Origin: Segetibacter sp. 3557_3
GTDB taxonomy: Bacteria; Bacteroidota; Bacteroidia; Chitinophagales; Chitinophagaceae
Assembly (NCBI RefSeq): GCF_004354985.1
Contig: NZ_SMSK01000001.1
Coordinates: 310,001 to 374,000, forward strand
Reading direction: 5' to 3'
Length of the DNA: 64,000 nucleotides
Shown here: one piece after another, positions 9,657 to 18,955 of the stretch
Layout: the number at the start of each line of letters is the position of its first letter
Numbering within the stretch: position 1 is the first letter of the stretch
Program-made: the position numbers and the translations under genes
Notes under the pieces: generated by a model
Told to the model about the DNA's origin: nothing
Databases searched by the model: none
What the model saw: only the letters and a program-made list of their open reading frames with translations

Positions 9657-10445
9657 ATGAAAACGAAAAATAGAATTTCACTTTTGATAATGCTGCTAGC
9701 TGCAGCAGGCTTTCTTGTGCAATCGTGCAAGAAGGACAATAAAGAAGCATACCCACCGTCAGTAGTGTCTGGTGCTATTACATACAACGGCCAGCCAGTT
9801 TATATGATACCTACTTCGAATGATCTTAACTCAACTAATAACACGCAGCATATATTTCAGTTGGTGCAAACTGCACCTCAGCCGTTGAGCGGAGGGTTTA
9901 TTAAAGTTTTTGCCAAAAACGATGGCACCTACTCGATTAACACTTTTGACGGTGATTACATAATATCTACCGGTGTGGCTAAGAAAAACCCTTTTTTAGA
10001 TGTTACGCCTGTCCAGTTTACGTTAAAAGGTAACATTAAAATAGACTTCGCAGTAACGCCATACTTTTGGGTGAGTAATTACCAGACTACTTATGTTGAT
10101 TCGGTTTTTACAGCAACGTTCAAACTCGACAGGATCGTACCCACCATTAAAAATAGCCAGGGGGTAGATGTAGTAACACCCCTGGAGAATGTTAAAGTAT
10201 ATTTCAACACGACAAGACTAGCGGATATAAGCGGTAAAATCTTTGAACGTACTTTTACTACTCCAGCTCAAGGCGTGAACGTGAATGGTAATTGCACGAT
10301 AAAAGTTGATTTAAAAGGCTCCGGAATGTCTGCCGCTGAAAGGAATGCGATGAAAGCTACTACAGGCTTACTATGGGCAAATGTAGCCGTCAAGACTTCA
10401 ACAATAGCTGATGCGTTATACCAACAAGCAGTGTTACTGAAGTAA
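9657..10445 (+). CDS. DUF3823 lipoprotein of the SusCD operon
   Basis: A 262-residue lipoprotein whose signal peptide ends in LVQSC (Cys at about 24). The first half has the transthyretin-like pattern VSGAITYNGQPVY ... IKVFAKNDGTYSINTFDGDY, and the second half has VQFTLKGNIKIDFAVTPYFW. Both are typical of DUF3823 proteins. These genes regularly follow susC-susD and are thought to be accessory surface glycan-binding components. It starts 25 bases after susD, so co-transcription is likely. The exact ligand is unknown. Confidence 0.85.
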   Translation: MKTKNRISLLIMLLAAAGFLVQSCKKDNKEAYPPSVVSGAITYNGQPVYMIPTSNDLNSTNNTQHIFQLVQTAPQPLSGGFIKVFAKNDGTYSINTFDGDYIISTGVAKKNPFLDVTPVQFTLKGNIKIDFAVTPYFWVSNYQTTYVDSVFTATFKLDRIVPTIKNSQGVDVVTPLENVKVYFNTTRLADISGKIFERTFTTPAQGVNVNGNCTIKVDLKGSGMSAAERNAMKATTGLLWANVAVKTSTIADALYQQAVLLK

Positions 10446-11418
10446 AAAGCAAATTTATTGTCTTCCGTTTTGGAATTCTACGCAGCTGTAAATTCACCGA
10501 AGTTTTAGCTTAGGGTTTTCTAATTGTTGTTGAACGTCATAGTTACAGCTAACGGTTTTTAATCTTGTTCAGGTTCTTACACACATTTTGCCACAACCTT
10601 TATTGGGAATGTAAATTATTCCAGCCCGGGTGTTGACTTCAACCCTTATTGAAATTCGAAAGGCCATTCTAATAATTTTGTAACAAGCATTCCGAAGCTA
10701 ATACAAGAATTGATTATTACTCCTTATCTTTTTTCTTCGGCCCAGGTTTTCGTTTGATATAGAAAGGCTTGTTGTTCCTCGACTACTATGAAAAGTATGT
10801 TAAGGAAAACCGGACTGCAGGGAACAGGCACCTAGGCGGCAGCAATGCTATTTTCGCCAAAGCGCAAACTGTTATGGTCTGTCGCCAAAGCAAACGAGGT
10901 CAATTCGCTCATCTCTGGACTTAGACGAAACCTTCCCCAAGCGACCTCTGCACAAATAAATACCTTTTCTTTTTTTTTGGATTATCTTGATCTAGGGTTA
11001 ATCAAAATATCTTCCACGCCGGCTATGATTTGCAAGTGTAAGCGCACGTATTGTCAGGTGTTTCTGGAGTATTCTTACGAAGGATCAAAAATCATTGTCT
11101 AACGACTTCCCAGGCTACCTTCTTATGAGTTGACACATAAACAACTGTGTGGTCTACGCAGTCAGCTTTCCTCTCGATTAACTCGACGTCAAAGTTTGTT
11201 CTTTAAGAAACGAAGTTCCATGTCTTCTTTGCCGTGCTGTTGGTCCTTCTAAAATGCGTAATGCAAAAACGGGATTTACAAAATTTACACTAAAATTTAC
11301 AATCCAGGTTCCTGTTTCTGATCACTACCAGAGTATTTTGTTGCACCAACTTAAAAGTTTATCAAGATTACAAGAAATGTCTTAGACGAAGATCTATATT
11401 CTTTAAACCTCCAGTGAT
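10446..11418. other. Gene-poor interval holding a recombinase fragment
   Basis: The only recognisable content is the recombinase remnant at 10769-11000. The 85-codon frame at 10845-11102 partly overlaps that remnant and is not a separate gene. There is no clear terminator after the DUF3823 gene. Confidence 0.5.
10769..11000 (+). pseudogene. Tyrosine recombinase (integrase) remnant A
   Basis: The plus frame reads LFLDYYEKYVKENRTAGNRH and then LGGSNAIFAKA. This is nearly identical to the stretch at 20085-20150 (FFDYYEKYVKENRTADNRH) and matches the SAM-like core-binding region of Bacteroidota tyrosine recombinases. Bases 10832-10887 and 10888-10990 are similar to 17911-17963 and 18956-19060 respectively, so a second copy exists that is split by a gene. 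No catalytic R-H-R-Y domain is present and the frame is broken, so this is a decayed fragment. Confidence 0.65.
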
Positions 11419-12462
11419 ATGAAAGAAATTATGTACGGGTTCTTAGCTCTTTTGCTCCTTTTCGGTGTTTCCTCGTCTTCTCTTCTCAGTGATAGCCATC
11501 CAGACCCAAAAACAGAGACGGCCGGAACTGCAAAAGTTGTTTTCAAGTCTACAGATGGCGGACAAAGCTGGCAGGACATCAGCGAAGGGCTGCCTAAAAA
11601 TTTGCGGGAAGATAGTATTCAGGGAAATAGCTTCTATGCAAATGATAAAGGACTGTTTTTGAAGGTTGGAAACGGACGCTATAACAGTAAACCAAATGCC
11701 TCAGCTCCTTTTTGGACCAAAGAGATTTTCCCTGACGAACCTAGCAGCGTTGCCGCTGGTAAGCCCCGAACAATTACCTTTAATTTCTGGGGTGTAAATT
11801 TGAAAACAAGAAATGGAACGAGTGTATGGTCGCCATTATTTGAAAATCATTACGAGCCACGAATACGCAGCGTTTTTGAGACCACCAAAGGTGCAATTTT
11901 CCTTGGCACCGCCAAAGGCCTTTTTAAATCTGTCAACCTTGGAAAAACCTGGAAACATGTCCATGCCGGAGGCTTGGTAGGGCATTTGGCAGAGTCAGAT
12001 GGCGTACTCTTAGCCACCAGTATGAGAAGGATAATAAGATCCACCGATGATGGCGAAACCTGGACGGTGGTGAACAGCAAAGACGGTGTGGCTTTCGATG
12101 TAAAACACATAAAGGGTGGGTTCGCCGCTATAACTGCTAGTTCAGAGACGAATACCAGAAGCTTAAGGACATCTTACGACAGCGGTAAAACCTGGCAGCC
12201 AGTTGATGCCGGCTTTCAGAACAAAGTTTTTATTGACTTGATATGGAGGACCTGGGATGATCGCCCTCGTGTGCAAGCGTTCTTGACTTCAATTATCCAG
12301 GTGGGTGGAAACTTCCTTTGTACTCATCCTGACGGCATTTTCAGGTCATCAGACGAGGGACAAACATGGAAATTGTTACTTCCCTCTGTAGAAGATAAAA
12401 GTTTCAATTTATTTGTTTTAGGTAACGTGATCTATGCCATACCCAGCAAGGGTGGATGTTAA
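11419..12462 (+). CDS. Secreted BNR/Ycf48-like beta-propeller protein
   Basis: A 347-residue protein with an N-terminal hydrophobic signal (MYGFLALLLLFGVSSSSLLS). At least five Asp-box/BNR-type repeats follow: FKSTDGGQSWQDI, FKSVNLGKTWKHV, IRSTDDGETWTVV, LRTSYDSGKTWQPV and FRSSDEGQTWKLL. The repeats form the blades of a sialidase- or Ycf48-like propeller. The usual sialidase catalytic residues (an FRIP motif and an Arg triad) are not visible, so an enzymatic role is not supported. It stands alone on the plus strand in a gene-poor region. The partner or ligand is unknown. Confidence 0.75.
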   Translation: MKEIMYGFLALLLLFGVSSSSLLSDSHPDPKTETAGTAKVVFKSTDGGQSWQDISEGLPKNLREDSIQGNSFYANDKGLFLKVGNGRYNSKPNASAPFWTKEIFPDEPSSVAAGKPRTITFNFWGVNLKTRNGTSVWSPLFENHYEPRIRSVFETTKGAIFLGTAKGLFKSVNLGKTWKHVHAGGLVGHLAESDGVLLATSMRRIIRSTDDGETWTVVNSKDGVAFDVKHIKGGFAAITASSETNTRSLRTSYDSGKTWQPVDAGFQNKVFIDLIWRTWDDRPRVQAFLTSIIQVGGNFLCTHPDGIFRSSDEGQTWKLLLPSVEDKSFNLFVLGNVIYAIPSKGGC

Positions 12463-12868
12463 AAAATTCAGGTTAACAAATTTCATTCCGTGGGTGAAAG
12501 TTTCCTCAAGCCCTCAACTGGCCTATATGGTTTTGAATGACTATGATTTGTTGGTGTTTTAAGCCGATTTGATAATAGAGCTATTTGAGTCCTTTGTTCA
12601 AGGATTGCTTACTCAATTTTTGCACCAGCAAAGATGGTAGCATAATTAGTTTCATCAGCCCAACATGTACAGCGATCTTCTTGCCGATTGTAATACTTAA
12701 GTTGATTTTTGAGTCTTCCCTCATGCATTTGCCTAGAAATTGCTAGCATAATACAGACTTAAGAAACATAAAAAATGATGACTCGAAAAGGCAGACTTAA
12801 TAATTACGCTGATTGCTTAAAGTAGTTGTGTTCACTATGGCAGCTGCTCTCCAACACTAATAAACAAC
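12463..12868. other. Intergenic region
   Basis: About 400 AT-rich bases between converging genes. I see no gene, repeat or convincing terminator. Confidence 0.4.
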
Positions 12869-14142
12869 CTACTTAATCTCTTCAATTATAACTTTGAAAG
12901 GTGTGTTGGAAAAATTACTGGGCGCGATTGTAGAACTAACGCAAATGACACCAGCGTTATCTTTGAATATCTTAATTGGATAAGCCTTAGTGGGTATTGA
13001 TCTTACCTTGGTATAACTATCCATGGTGTAAACTTCTACTGTTTTTGTTTTTGTTCCCGCATAAATGTGACTATTAGCTACATCAAAATCGAAGGTTGTA
13101 AATTCAAGGTTTCCTCTTGGCAAAGTCGCTTCAAACGTCATGGTCTTGTTGTATATGGCACCAGAAGAGTGTGTAATATATTTATTTCCTGAGGGGAAAA
13201 TTTCAAAAATTCTATGATCAAGCGGATAGTCTCCATGATACTTATCGTTGAGACGAGTAATAAAATTGCCGGTTGGTCCGAAGGAATAATAATCCTGGTC
13301 AACCGGGCCTATGTTAATTGTAATCTCGAGTAATTCTGTGTTAGAACCAGGTATTTTCTTAAACCTTGTTAAATCAAAATCTCCCGTTTCTGACACCAAT
13401 GTTTTGGTTGATCGATTGTATACTTTTAAAGGCCGATTAGTCCAGGCAGCGGTGGACACAATAATGTATTATTATTGAAAACCACGCACGTTGAGTTTAG
13501 GCCCACATTTATCTGGTCAATTTTATCTAATGTTATTGCATCATAAACAAATATCCAGCCATCGTTGCGTGGTACATATAACTCTTTCTTATTATTGTAT
13601 GTGCCCAGATCAGAGTATCCTATTACAGCTCCTGTACTTATTTTTTTGACTATCTGGCTCGACTGTAGACTGTATTGGGTGATGTCGCCGTTCTTATCGA
13701 ACAAATAAAGCAGGCGGTCCTGAGGGCTGAAAATCACATCGAACGGGGTTGAATTTATTAGCTTAATCTCAGAACGTGTGTAGATCACCTTATTACTGGA
13801 AATGACAGCACCCGAAAGCAGGACTCCCCTAATCTCATATTCAACATAAGGGGTATAAGGAACATTCTTATCCGTAAATTTATTGATAGTCCTATCATAG
13901 ATGGCACCTATCTGGGCTCCTGCATCCGTTGGATCTTCTTTTCTCCATACTACATATTGCCGGAAAGCAGCAGTATCTAATTTACTCCATGTTAATACCA
14001 CCGAGTCTGCACTAGCTTGCGGATCGTGTAATACTATTTTATCCCTAAAAAATTCCGGAGTGGTAGAGACAGTGACGTCTTCTTTAGTACAAGATGGTAG
14101 TAAAGCAACAATTAGCAGCGCCAGGAAAAATTGTTTCAACAT
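12869..14142 (-). pseudogene. Frameshifted beta-propeller lipoprotein (FnIII-like plus YncE-like repeats)
   Basis: Two overlapping frames make one protein of about 420 residues. The upstream frame (14142 to 13426) starts MLKQFFLALLIVALLPSC with a lipobox Cys, then a fibronectin-like segment (DSVVLTWSKLDTAAFRQYVV) and propeller-like repeats (DVIFSPQDRLLYLFDKNG, ELYVPRNDGWIFVYD). At NNNTLL the frame passes to VSTAAWTNRPLKVY in the other frame, which continues to IIEEIK at 12869. A single-base indel around 13456-13466 explains the break. It may be a recent mutation or a sequence error. If repaired it would be a surface or periplasmic lipoprotein of unknown ligand. Confidence 0.7.
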
Positions 14143-14722
14143 AGGATAATTTGAATGGGTATAATTTCCGTATAGAACGTTTTTGTTCCTCGCAAATTGT
14201 TAGGGGCTAAGATAGTTTTCATGTTCTCGTCCGAGCTTCAGTTCTCTTACAATTGTATGAAGCCACAAATGGACTTACAATCATTATTCAAACGCGTAAA
14301 CCAACTGAAACACTAGAAAATTTCAGGTTGCTTCAGACAAACATTTTATACAGGACAAAGTGGCTCCACACTGACAATTAAAGCCGCTATCGCACCGTGG
14401 CAAAGCGCTCCCTTAGTAATGGAGAGAATCGGAGTCCGTTTCTCACTAACGGCTCATCAAGACGTTGCAAGCAGATAGGTTTAAATCGATTTACTATTGT
14501 TAGCCTTAAAGTTCTACGATGATCCGTTGACTTTGCCCAACCGTAGAAATGCTATTTTTCGGATGTGGAGCATTGGTAGCGACAAAACGGGTCTGTTCTC
14601 GTGGGAGGTCATATTCGTTTTGGCGATTTTAGGTTTGAAATGTTGGTAGATGACCAGGATTGCTCTTTCCTTTGTTAACATTCTGTATGTGATACATTCA
14701 TTTTATATCCATTTTTGTTTCG
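14143..14722. other. Intergenic region
   Basis: No supported gene is visible. The interval leads into a MITE-like element at 14723-14877. Confidence 0.4.
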
Positions 14723-14877
14723 TTGTCGTTTAGTTAAGTCGCTTGTCAATTAACCAGCTCAATAATGCTATGCAGTACAAGAGTGCGACCCACCAACAAA
14801 TTGGGGGCACAGCGCAACGATGTTCGATCGCAATCCAGTAGTTGGGTCCAAAAAAAAATTCTTAGCTAGACGACATT
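14723..14877. mobile_element. MITE-like intergenic element, copy 2 (long form)
   Basis: The left end contains TGTCGTTTAGTTAAG and the right end CTTAGCTAGACGACAT, which are inverted repeats with a few mismatches. The core contains GTACAAGAGTGCGACCCACC, then ATTGGGGGCACAGCGCAACG, and TTGGGTCCAAAA near the right side. It is the longest form. Copies at 37.1 and 44.3 kb lack the segment between GTGCGAC and GCAACGATG. There is no coding capacity. Confidence 0.65.
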
Positions 14878-15034
14878 GACTCTTAATTAAGTAAAAGCAA
14901 AAGAAAAACTGCTCTAAATTGTTTTACAATCCATTGAGGTTTACTATTACGCTTACACAAAATGCCTGATTTCCGTTTTCCGCAACCCGTTTTACGTTTA
15001 TCGTAAATGCGAATTAAACTCGAAATTAAACAAG

Positions 15035-15295
15035 GTACCCTGTGGCTTGGGAACGAAATGAAGACGGCCAACTGGTGTAGGCACCTCAGTCTTCCTTTGG
15101 ACGACGGCACAGGTGGTCACAGTAAATAAATGGGCGACCGTGGCTGTAGGCCACAGCCACAGCTTTGCCTTGAAAGCCGACGAAACACAATGGGCGTGGA
15201 ATAGCATGGTCTGGGTCAGCTCGGCGACGGCACTGTTTCGACAAAGAGATCGCCTCAACAGACAGGAAAGTGGAAACCAACCGTGTGATGCTTTG
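15035..15295 (+). pseudogene. RCC1-repeat protein remnant
   Basis: Pieces in different frames give ACCC-free RCC1 hallmarks: NEDGQLV-like residues near 15055, TVNKWATVAVGHSHSFALKA (15115-15175) followed by DETQWAWN, and GLGQLGDGTVSTKRSPQQ in a second frame (15210-15262). The pattern W-AVA-GHSHS-ALK-DGTLWAWG-N--GQLGDGT is that of RCC1/ATS1 propeller repeats. The many frameshifts mean it cannot make a full protein. Flanking bases show no start region or signal peptide. Confidence 0.55.
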
Positions 15296-15491
15296 GGAAA
15301 TAGAACTATGGATATCATCCTGGTCGTTATCGACGATGGAACTCTTCGTTTGAGCCGGCTAACGTGTTATTTTATCAGTTGAGCAATAAACACATTTAAA
15401 ACGGGCGGGAATAGAAACTTGCTTTGGATCCGGCGAGTTCTTGAGCGATAAAGATGGCTAACATCTGGCTAAATCTGTAACCAAGCCTTAA

Positions 15492-16133
15492 TCAAGTTGA
15501 TCTTACTTCATGGGTTTGTAAATACGTCTCAAGGCAATGTTGCGAACAAAATAAAATGTCAGGCTTGTTGGGATGAGAAAACGAAGTTCCTTCATTGTTC
15601 ACAATCATCTTGCAGACAGGATCTATATAAAGATGTGTAGGTTTCGAAAGTTTGATTTCGTACACCTCTATCGCGTCTTTTACATTTTTGAAATAACATT
15701 GACCTTTGGGTAGGAACTTATATATCGACTTGTTGCTAATTACGTTTATAAACTCGCCGGAGCACAGGAAAGTTCCAGGATTTGCCTGCGAAGCTAACCT
15801 GGCGGTAAGATTAAGCGCAGAGCCAAAATAACCATTATTGCGTTTCAATACTTTTCCCACGTGCAAACCTCCATGGACTTCCAAGAAGTTGTATTCCTCC
15901 TGCGTTCTTTGCAATAAAAGTTCAGCTGTAGCAAGGAGTTCATCAGCAAAGTTGGAAACAATCAATACTTCATCTCCTACACGTTCTTGCAACTTACTGC
16001 TACCTATAAGTGAAGCGTTAACAATAGACAAATATCTATCAATCAAGTCGGCGGCAGATAACGAACCATGGGTTTCAGTTAACGCCGTATAACCTGAGAG
16101 ATCCGCAAACAATATAGCAATATCCTGTTCCAT
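15492..16133 (-). CDS. Class III nucleotidyl cyclase-like domain fused to YHS domain
   Basis: A 213-residue soluble protein. I chose the ATG at 16133 (MEQDIAILFADLSGYTALTE), since the extension to 16145 starts at TTG. Residues about 5-150 form a class III cyclase domain. The metal Asp is D11 (FADLSG), the second metal Asp is D54 (ERVGDEVLIV), and the Asn-Arg pair lies in LNLTARL. The position that is Lys in adenylyl cyclases is Glu here (E50), as in guanylyl cyclases. The C-terminal part (about 169-207) is a YHS domain with DPVCKMIV and LFCSQHCLETYL, expected to bind a metal. Whether the cyclase is active is unknown. A Cys-rich peptide gene starts 158 bases away on the opposite strand. Confidence 0.8.
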   Translation of the reverse strand: MEQDIAILFADLSGYTALTETHGSLSAADLIDRYLSIVNASLIGSSKLQERVGDEVLIVSNFADELLATAELLLQRTQEEYNFLEVHGGLHVGKVLKRNNGYFGSALNLTARLASQANPGTFLCSGEFINVISNKSIYKFLPKGQCYFKNVKDAIEVYEIKLSKPTHLYIDPVCKMIVNNEGTSFSHPNKPDILFCSQHCLETYLQTHEVRST

Positions 16134-16261
16134 AAAAGGAATCAACGCTTAAAAATACATTTATATAAAGACTTATGCAAGTAGTAAGGAACGATATGGG
16201 GAACACAAAATCTTACAAATCTTATCCATAATAGTGTAACCGGAAAGGTTCACCGTGTATC

Positions 16262-16269
16262 TAACTTTG
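16262..16269 (+). promoter_or_regulatory. Candidate -7 promoter box (TAnnTTTG)
   Basis: TAACTTTG matches the Bacteroidota sigma-ABfr -7 consensus TAnnTTTG exactly and lies 21 bases before the ATG of the Cys-rich peptide gene. I found no good TTTG at the -33 position. Confidence 0.45.
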
Positions 16270-16290
16270 AATTATAAATCAAAATAAAAA

Positions 16291-16401
16291 ATGATGAAAA
16301 AGTTTAAAAGGCTGATAAGCCAAACATGTAAAAGTTGCGGCAATCCGAATTGCAATTGTGATGTATGTACGTGCGCTGAGTGCGTTTGCTGCCCAGATTA
16401 G
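16291..16401 (+). CDS. 36-residue Cys-rich (metallothionein-like) peptide
   Basis: The ATG at 16291 opens a 36-codon frame ending in TAG. The basic N-terminus MMKKFKRLISQ is followed by nine Cys in 22 residues: CKSCGNPNCNCDVC, then TCAECVCC. The C-x-C, C-x2-C and CC spacing is like that of metallothioneins or small zinc ribbons, so metal binding is likely. A TAnnTTTG box lies just upstream, and a rho-independent terminator follows 60 bases after the stop, which supports a real small gene. It does not match a named family that I recognise. The neighbour on the other strand carries a YHS metal-binding domain. Confidence 0.6.
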   Translation: MMKKFKRLISQTCKSCGNPNCNCDVCTCAECVCCPD

Positions 16402-16462
16402 TGCCATCAACGTGCGGGGTTGAGTAAACTTACAACCTCAGCGCAGATTGTAAGTTCTTTGT

Positions 16463-16494
16463 AATAAGGTGCATGTTGATGCACCTTATTTTTT
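16463..16494 (+). terminator. Rho-independent terminator after the Cys-rich peptide gene
   Basis: A perfect 12-bp stem (AATAAGGTGCAT and ATGCACCTTATT) around the loop GTTG is followed by TTTT. A weaker hairpin (ACTTACAA and TTGTAAGT) lies just before it, at about 16428-16455. Confidence 0.8.
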
Positions 16495-17031
16495 ACGAAA
16501 GCAAATCTGGCATCCGGGAATTATTGGACTATTCGTATGTTTCCCACCATTGTATTGTTGAATCTAATCATCTGGTTTCGCAATGTAGGGTCACCCTAAT
16601 TGATAAAATCTTCTTGAATATTTGCCGTAAGGTTGGGTCGTATGGAGTCCTTACGTATTGAATTGGGATAATGGCCAAACTCATTGCTTACACATGAAAT
16701 AAAAAGAGATAACCTTAAGAGGTGTAGTTTATGGTTGAGGTGAACAGTTATCAATATACGTTTCTGAAAAGGAAAATGTACATGTGTGAGACAGTATGAG
16801 CAATTATGTCTCTTTACTTTTACCAATGTTGATTGCTCCGTATATATGTGATCAAAAGGATTATCTAGTAATATGGTTGTTCTTTCACGCGGTTACTAAG
16901 GATTTGGCTATAACACTTCCATTTGGGAGTGTGTTGGTTTGCACATTTGATGCTTGATTACCGCAACAAATACCTTTAAAACAAGAGCCGACTAAGGATA
17001 CAGGCTGTCTGCCGTTTTCTTTTATACCCTG
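16495..17031. other. Intergenic region
   Basis: No supported gene. The short frames at 16473-16661 and 16596-16826 overlap on opposite strands and show no family features. Confidence 0.4.
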
Positions 17032-17238
17032 CTAATTTTCTTTTTTTGGAGGCTTGAAATTAGATATGTCAACTTTTGGAATTGCCATCTTTTTACTTTT
17101 CTTTTCCTTTTTAATGTTCTTTTCCTTTGGCGGCTGAAAGTTCTCTAAATTAACTTTGGGTGGAGTCTTCTTCTGCTGGGAGTAGGAGTAGGAAGCTAAG
17201 CCAAAAACAAAACAAAAAAGAAAAAATAATTGCTTCAT
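17032..17238 (-). CDS. Small secreted Lys/Pro-rich protein with two internal repeats
   Basis: I chose the ATG at 17238, where MKQLFFLFCFVFGLASYSYS is a clear signal peptide. The open frame extends to 17286 but that part lacks such features. The mature part of about 48 residues is highly basic and contains two related repeats, PPKVNLENFQPPK and IPKVDISNFKPPK, joined by a Lys-rich linker (EKNIKKEKKSKK). I do not recognise a family. The repeats suggest a short extracytoplasmic binding peptide. It stands alone. Confidence 0.6.
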   Translation of the reverse strand: MKQLFFLFCFVFGLASYSYSQQKKTPPKVNLENFQPPKEKNIKKEKKSKKMAIPKVDISNFKPPKKEN

Positions 17239-17286
17239 AGTAACAGTTTTTATTTTACCTAAGACTGAACTTTTGAAATTCTCCAT

Positions 17287-17910
17287 AAACAGTGAGACAC
17301 TATTCGTAGTAGTGTTCCATTTTGTCTTTTACGATTTTTTTAAGAAAATGACTCATTTTATACGTGTTTCAGGATGTGGAAACCGTGGCGCCGGAAGCGT
17401 AATGGTCATTATCTAGCCAGGCTTGACCTTAGGGGATCTGGGTTAAGGCAACTAGTTCGAATCCGCGCGGAATTTAAACCACAAAAAAAAGGATCTTTCG
17501 TTCAGACCCAGTACCTATTATCGCAAATGACTCACATCAAGCGATTATAACCAACGTTGACTGTGGTTTATTGCTGAGCGAACCTTGTCTCAGAAAAAAT
17601 GTGTTTTTCGTTCCTCAAACTGCTCAGCTGCTCTTTACCATGCCCACGGATAACCGAGTAATAACTCACGCCGTCTTAAACAACGGTACGTTTCGACAAA
17701 GTACAAACCTTCTTCCGCAGGTGCTTATCCATCGACTTAGTTGAAGAGTAGTATATGTTTAAAAATATTTGTACATTAACTACAGCTTTATACAAGAAGG
17801 GCAATTGCTTCTGGTAACCATAAGTTACTGAACCAAGTTTTAACCACTTTATGGCAGCGTTGATAATTTTGATTGTTGCTGTGGCACTTATAGTAGCGTT
17901 ATTGCCCTAA
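17287..17910. other. Intergenic region with decayed sequence
   Basis: No supported gene. A 19-codon hydrophobic frame at 17850-17909 (MAALIILIVAVALIVALLP) could encode a single membrane helix but has no supporting signal. A tRNA-like stretch near 17400-17470 does not fold properly. Confidence 0.35.
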
Positions 17911-17963
17911 CTAGGCGTCAGTAATGCTATTTTGCACAAGCGCAACTGTTATGGTCAGTTGCC
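17911..17963 (+). pseudogene. Recombinase remnant B, left half
   Basis: CTAGGCGTCAGTAATGCTAT and the following bases to 17963 align almost without gaps to 10832-10887, the middle of recombinase remnant A. The matching right half resumes at 18956, after the hydrolase gene, so the two pieces are one element split by an insertion of about 990 bases. Confidence 0.6.
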
Positions 17964-17990
17964 AGTCGCGAATTGCCTACCGAAATTAAT

Positions 17991-18950
17991 ATGTTAAAGA
18001 GTGTGTCAAATTCGATGTTGTTTCTTCTTGTTGTTCTGTTCGGTTGCAAGACAGCTGAGAGAACATCGACGGTGTTCCGAGCACAGGAAGGCTATGTTGA
18101 GGCCGCTAATGGTGTGCGCCTGTTCTACCGTCTACTTGGGGCTCGCCCAGATACCTTGGTAGTTATTCATGGTGGACCCGGATTGACCATGGATTATTTT
18201 TTTGACGATCTGGCGCCACTTGCTGTCAATCACACACTTCTTTTTTACGATCAACGTGGTACAGGCCGGTCAACACTTGTTAGCGACTCTATCTCGCTTG
18301 ATGCGCAACGCTTCGCTGAAGATTTAGAAGCGATACGGAAGTACTTCGGTATTAAAAAATTGGCATTGCTGGGACATTCGTGGGGGTCTGCGGTCATATC
18401 ACTTTACGCAACCCGCTATCCTGAGAAAGTGGACAAAATGATCATTGTAGGTGCCCTCCCACTGCAACAGCATCAGTTGGGAGAAGCCTCCCGGAACTTG
18501 GAAGCTAGACGAGACAGTACCACCCTAAAGCGTATGCGTGAGTTACATGAAAAAAGTGTGGCCGATCCAGGTAACACAGCTGTTTGCACGGCTTTGTACG
18601 CACTTTGGTTTGAAGCATTCTACGGAAATCGTAATGCCGCGACACGCAGTAAAGGAGATTTTTGTGCCGGGACGTTGGAGTCACGCCGCAACAAAATGAG
18701 TAGTGTAGATCGTTATACAATGGCATCTCTTGGACAATGGGACTGGCGATCACCGCTAAGCAAGGTCCTAGCACCAACGCTCATCATCCATGGAACTGCA
18801 GACCCCCTGCCACAATCAGCCGCTCAAGAGTGGGCCACAGTTCTTCCTAATGGTCGGCTCTTACTGCTTAAGGGAGTTGGACATTTTCCATATCTTGAGG
18901 TGCCAAGACAATTCTTCCGGGCTGTTAATCATTTTCTTCGAAAAGATTAG
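17991..18950 (+). CDS. Alpha/beta-hydrolase lipoprotein (proline iminopeptidase-like, S33)
   Basis: I chose the ATG at 17991 (MLKSVSNSMLFLLVVLFGCK), since the extension to 17973 starts with TTG. The signal peptide ends in the lipobox LFGC. The fold markers are HGGPGLTMDYF (oxyanion region), YDQRGTGRS, the nucleophile elbow GHSWGS, HGTADPLP (acid) and GVGHFPYLEVP (His), in the order seen in prolyl aminopeptidase-like hydrolases of family S33. The probable role is cleavage of short peptides or small esters in the periplasm or at the cell surface. The gene lies between two halves of a recombinase remnant, so it arrived after that remnant formed. No operon partner is present. Confidence 0.85.
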   Translation: MLKSVSNSMLFLLVVLFGCKTAERTSTVFRAQEGYVEAANGVRLFYRLLGARPDTLVVIHGGPGLTMDYFFDDLAPLAVNHTLLFYDQRGTGRSTLVSDSISLDAQRFAEDLEAIRKYFGIKKLALLGHSWGSAVISLYATRYPEKVDKMIIVGALPLQQHQLGEASRNLEARRDSTTLKRMRELHEKSVADPGNTAVCTALYALWFEAFYGNRNAATRSKGDFCAGTLESRRNKMSSVDRYTMASLGQWDWRSPLSKVLAPTLIIHGTADPLPQSAAQEWATVLPNGRLLLLKGVGHFPYLEVPRQFFRAVNHFLRKD

Positions 18951-18955
18951 TACGT

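Noticed and set aside
17386-17470. tRNA-like stretch (AGTTCGAATCC with a D-loop-like AGCGTAATGGT)
   Set aside because: The T-arm and acceptor bases do not pair and no anticodon stem forms, so it cannot be supported as a tRNA.
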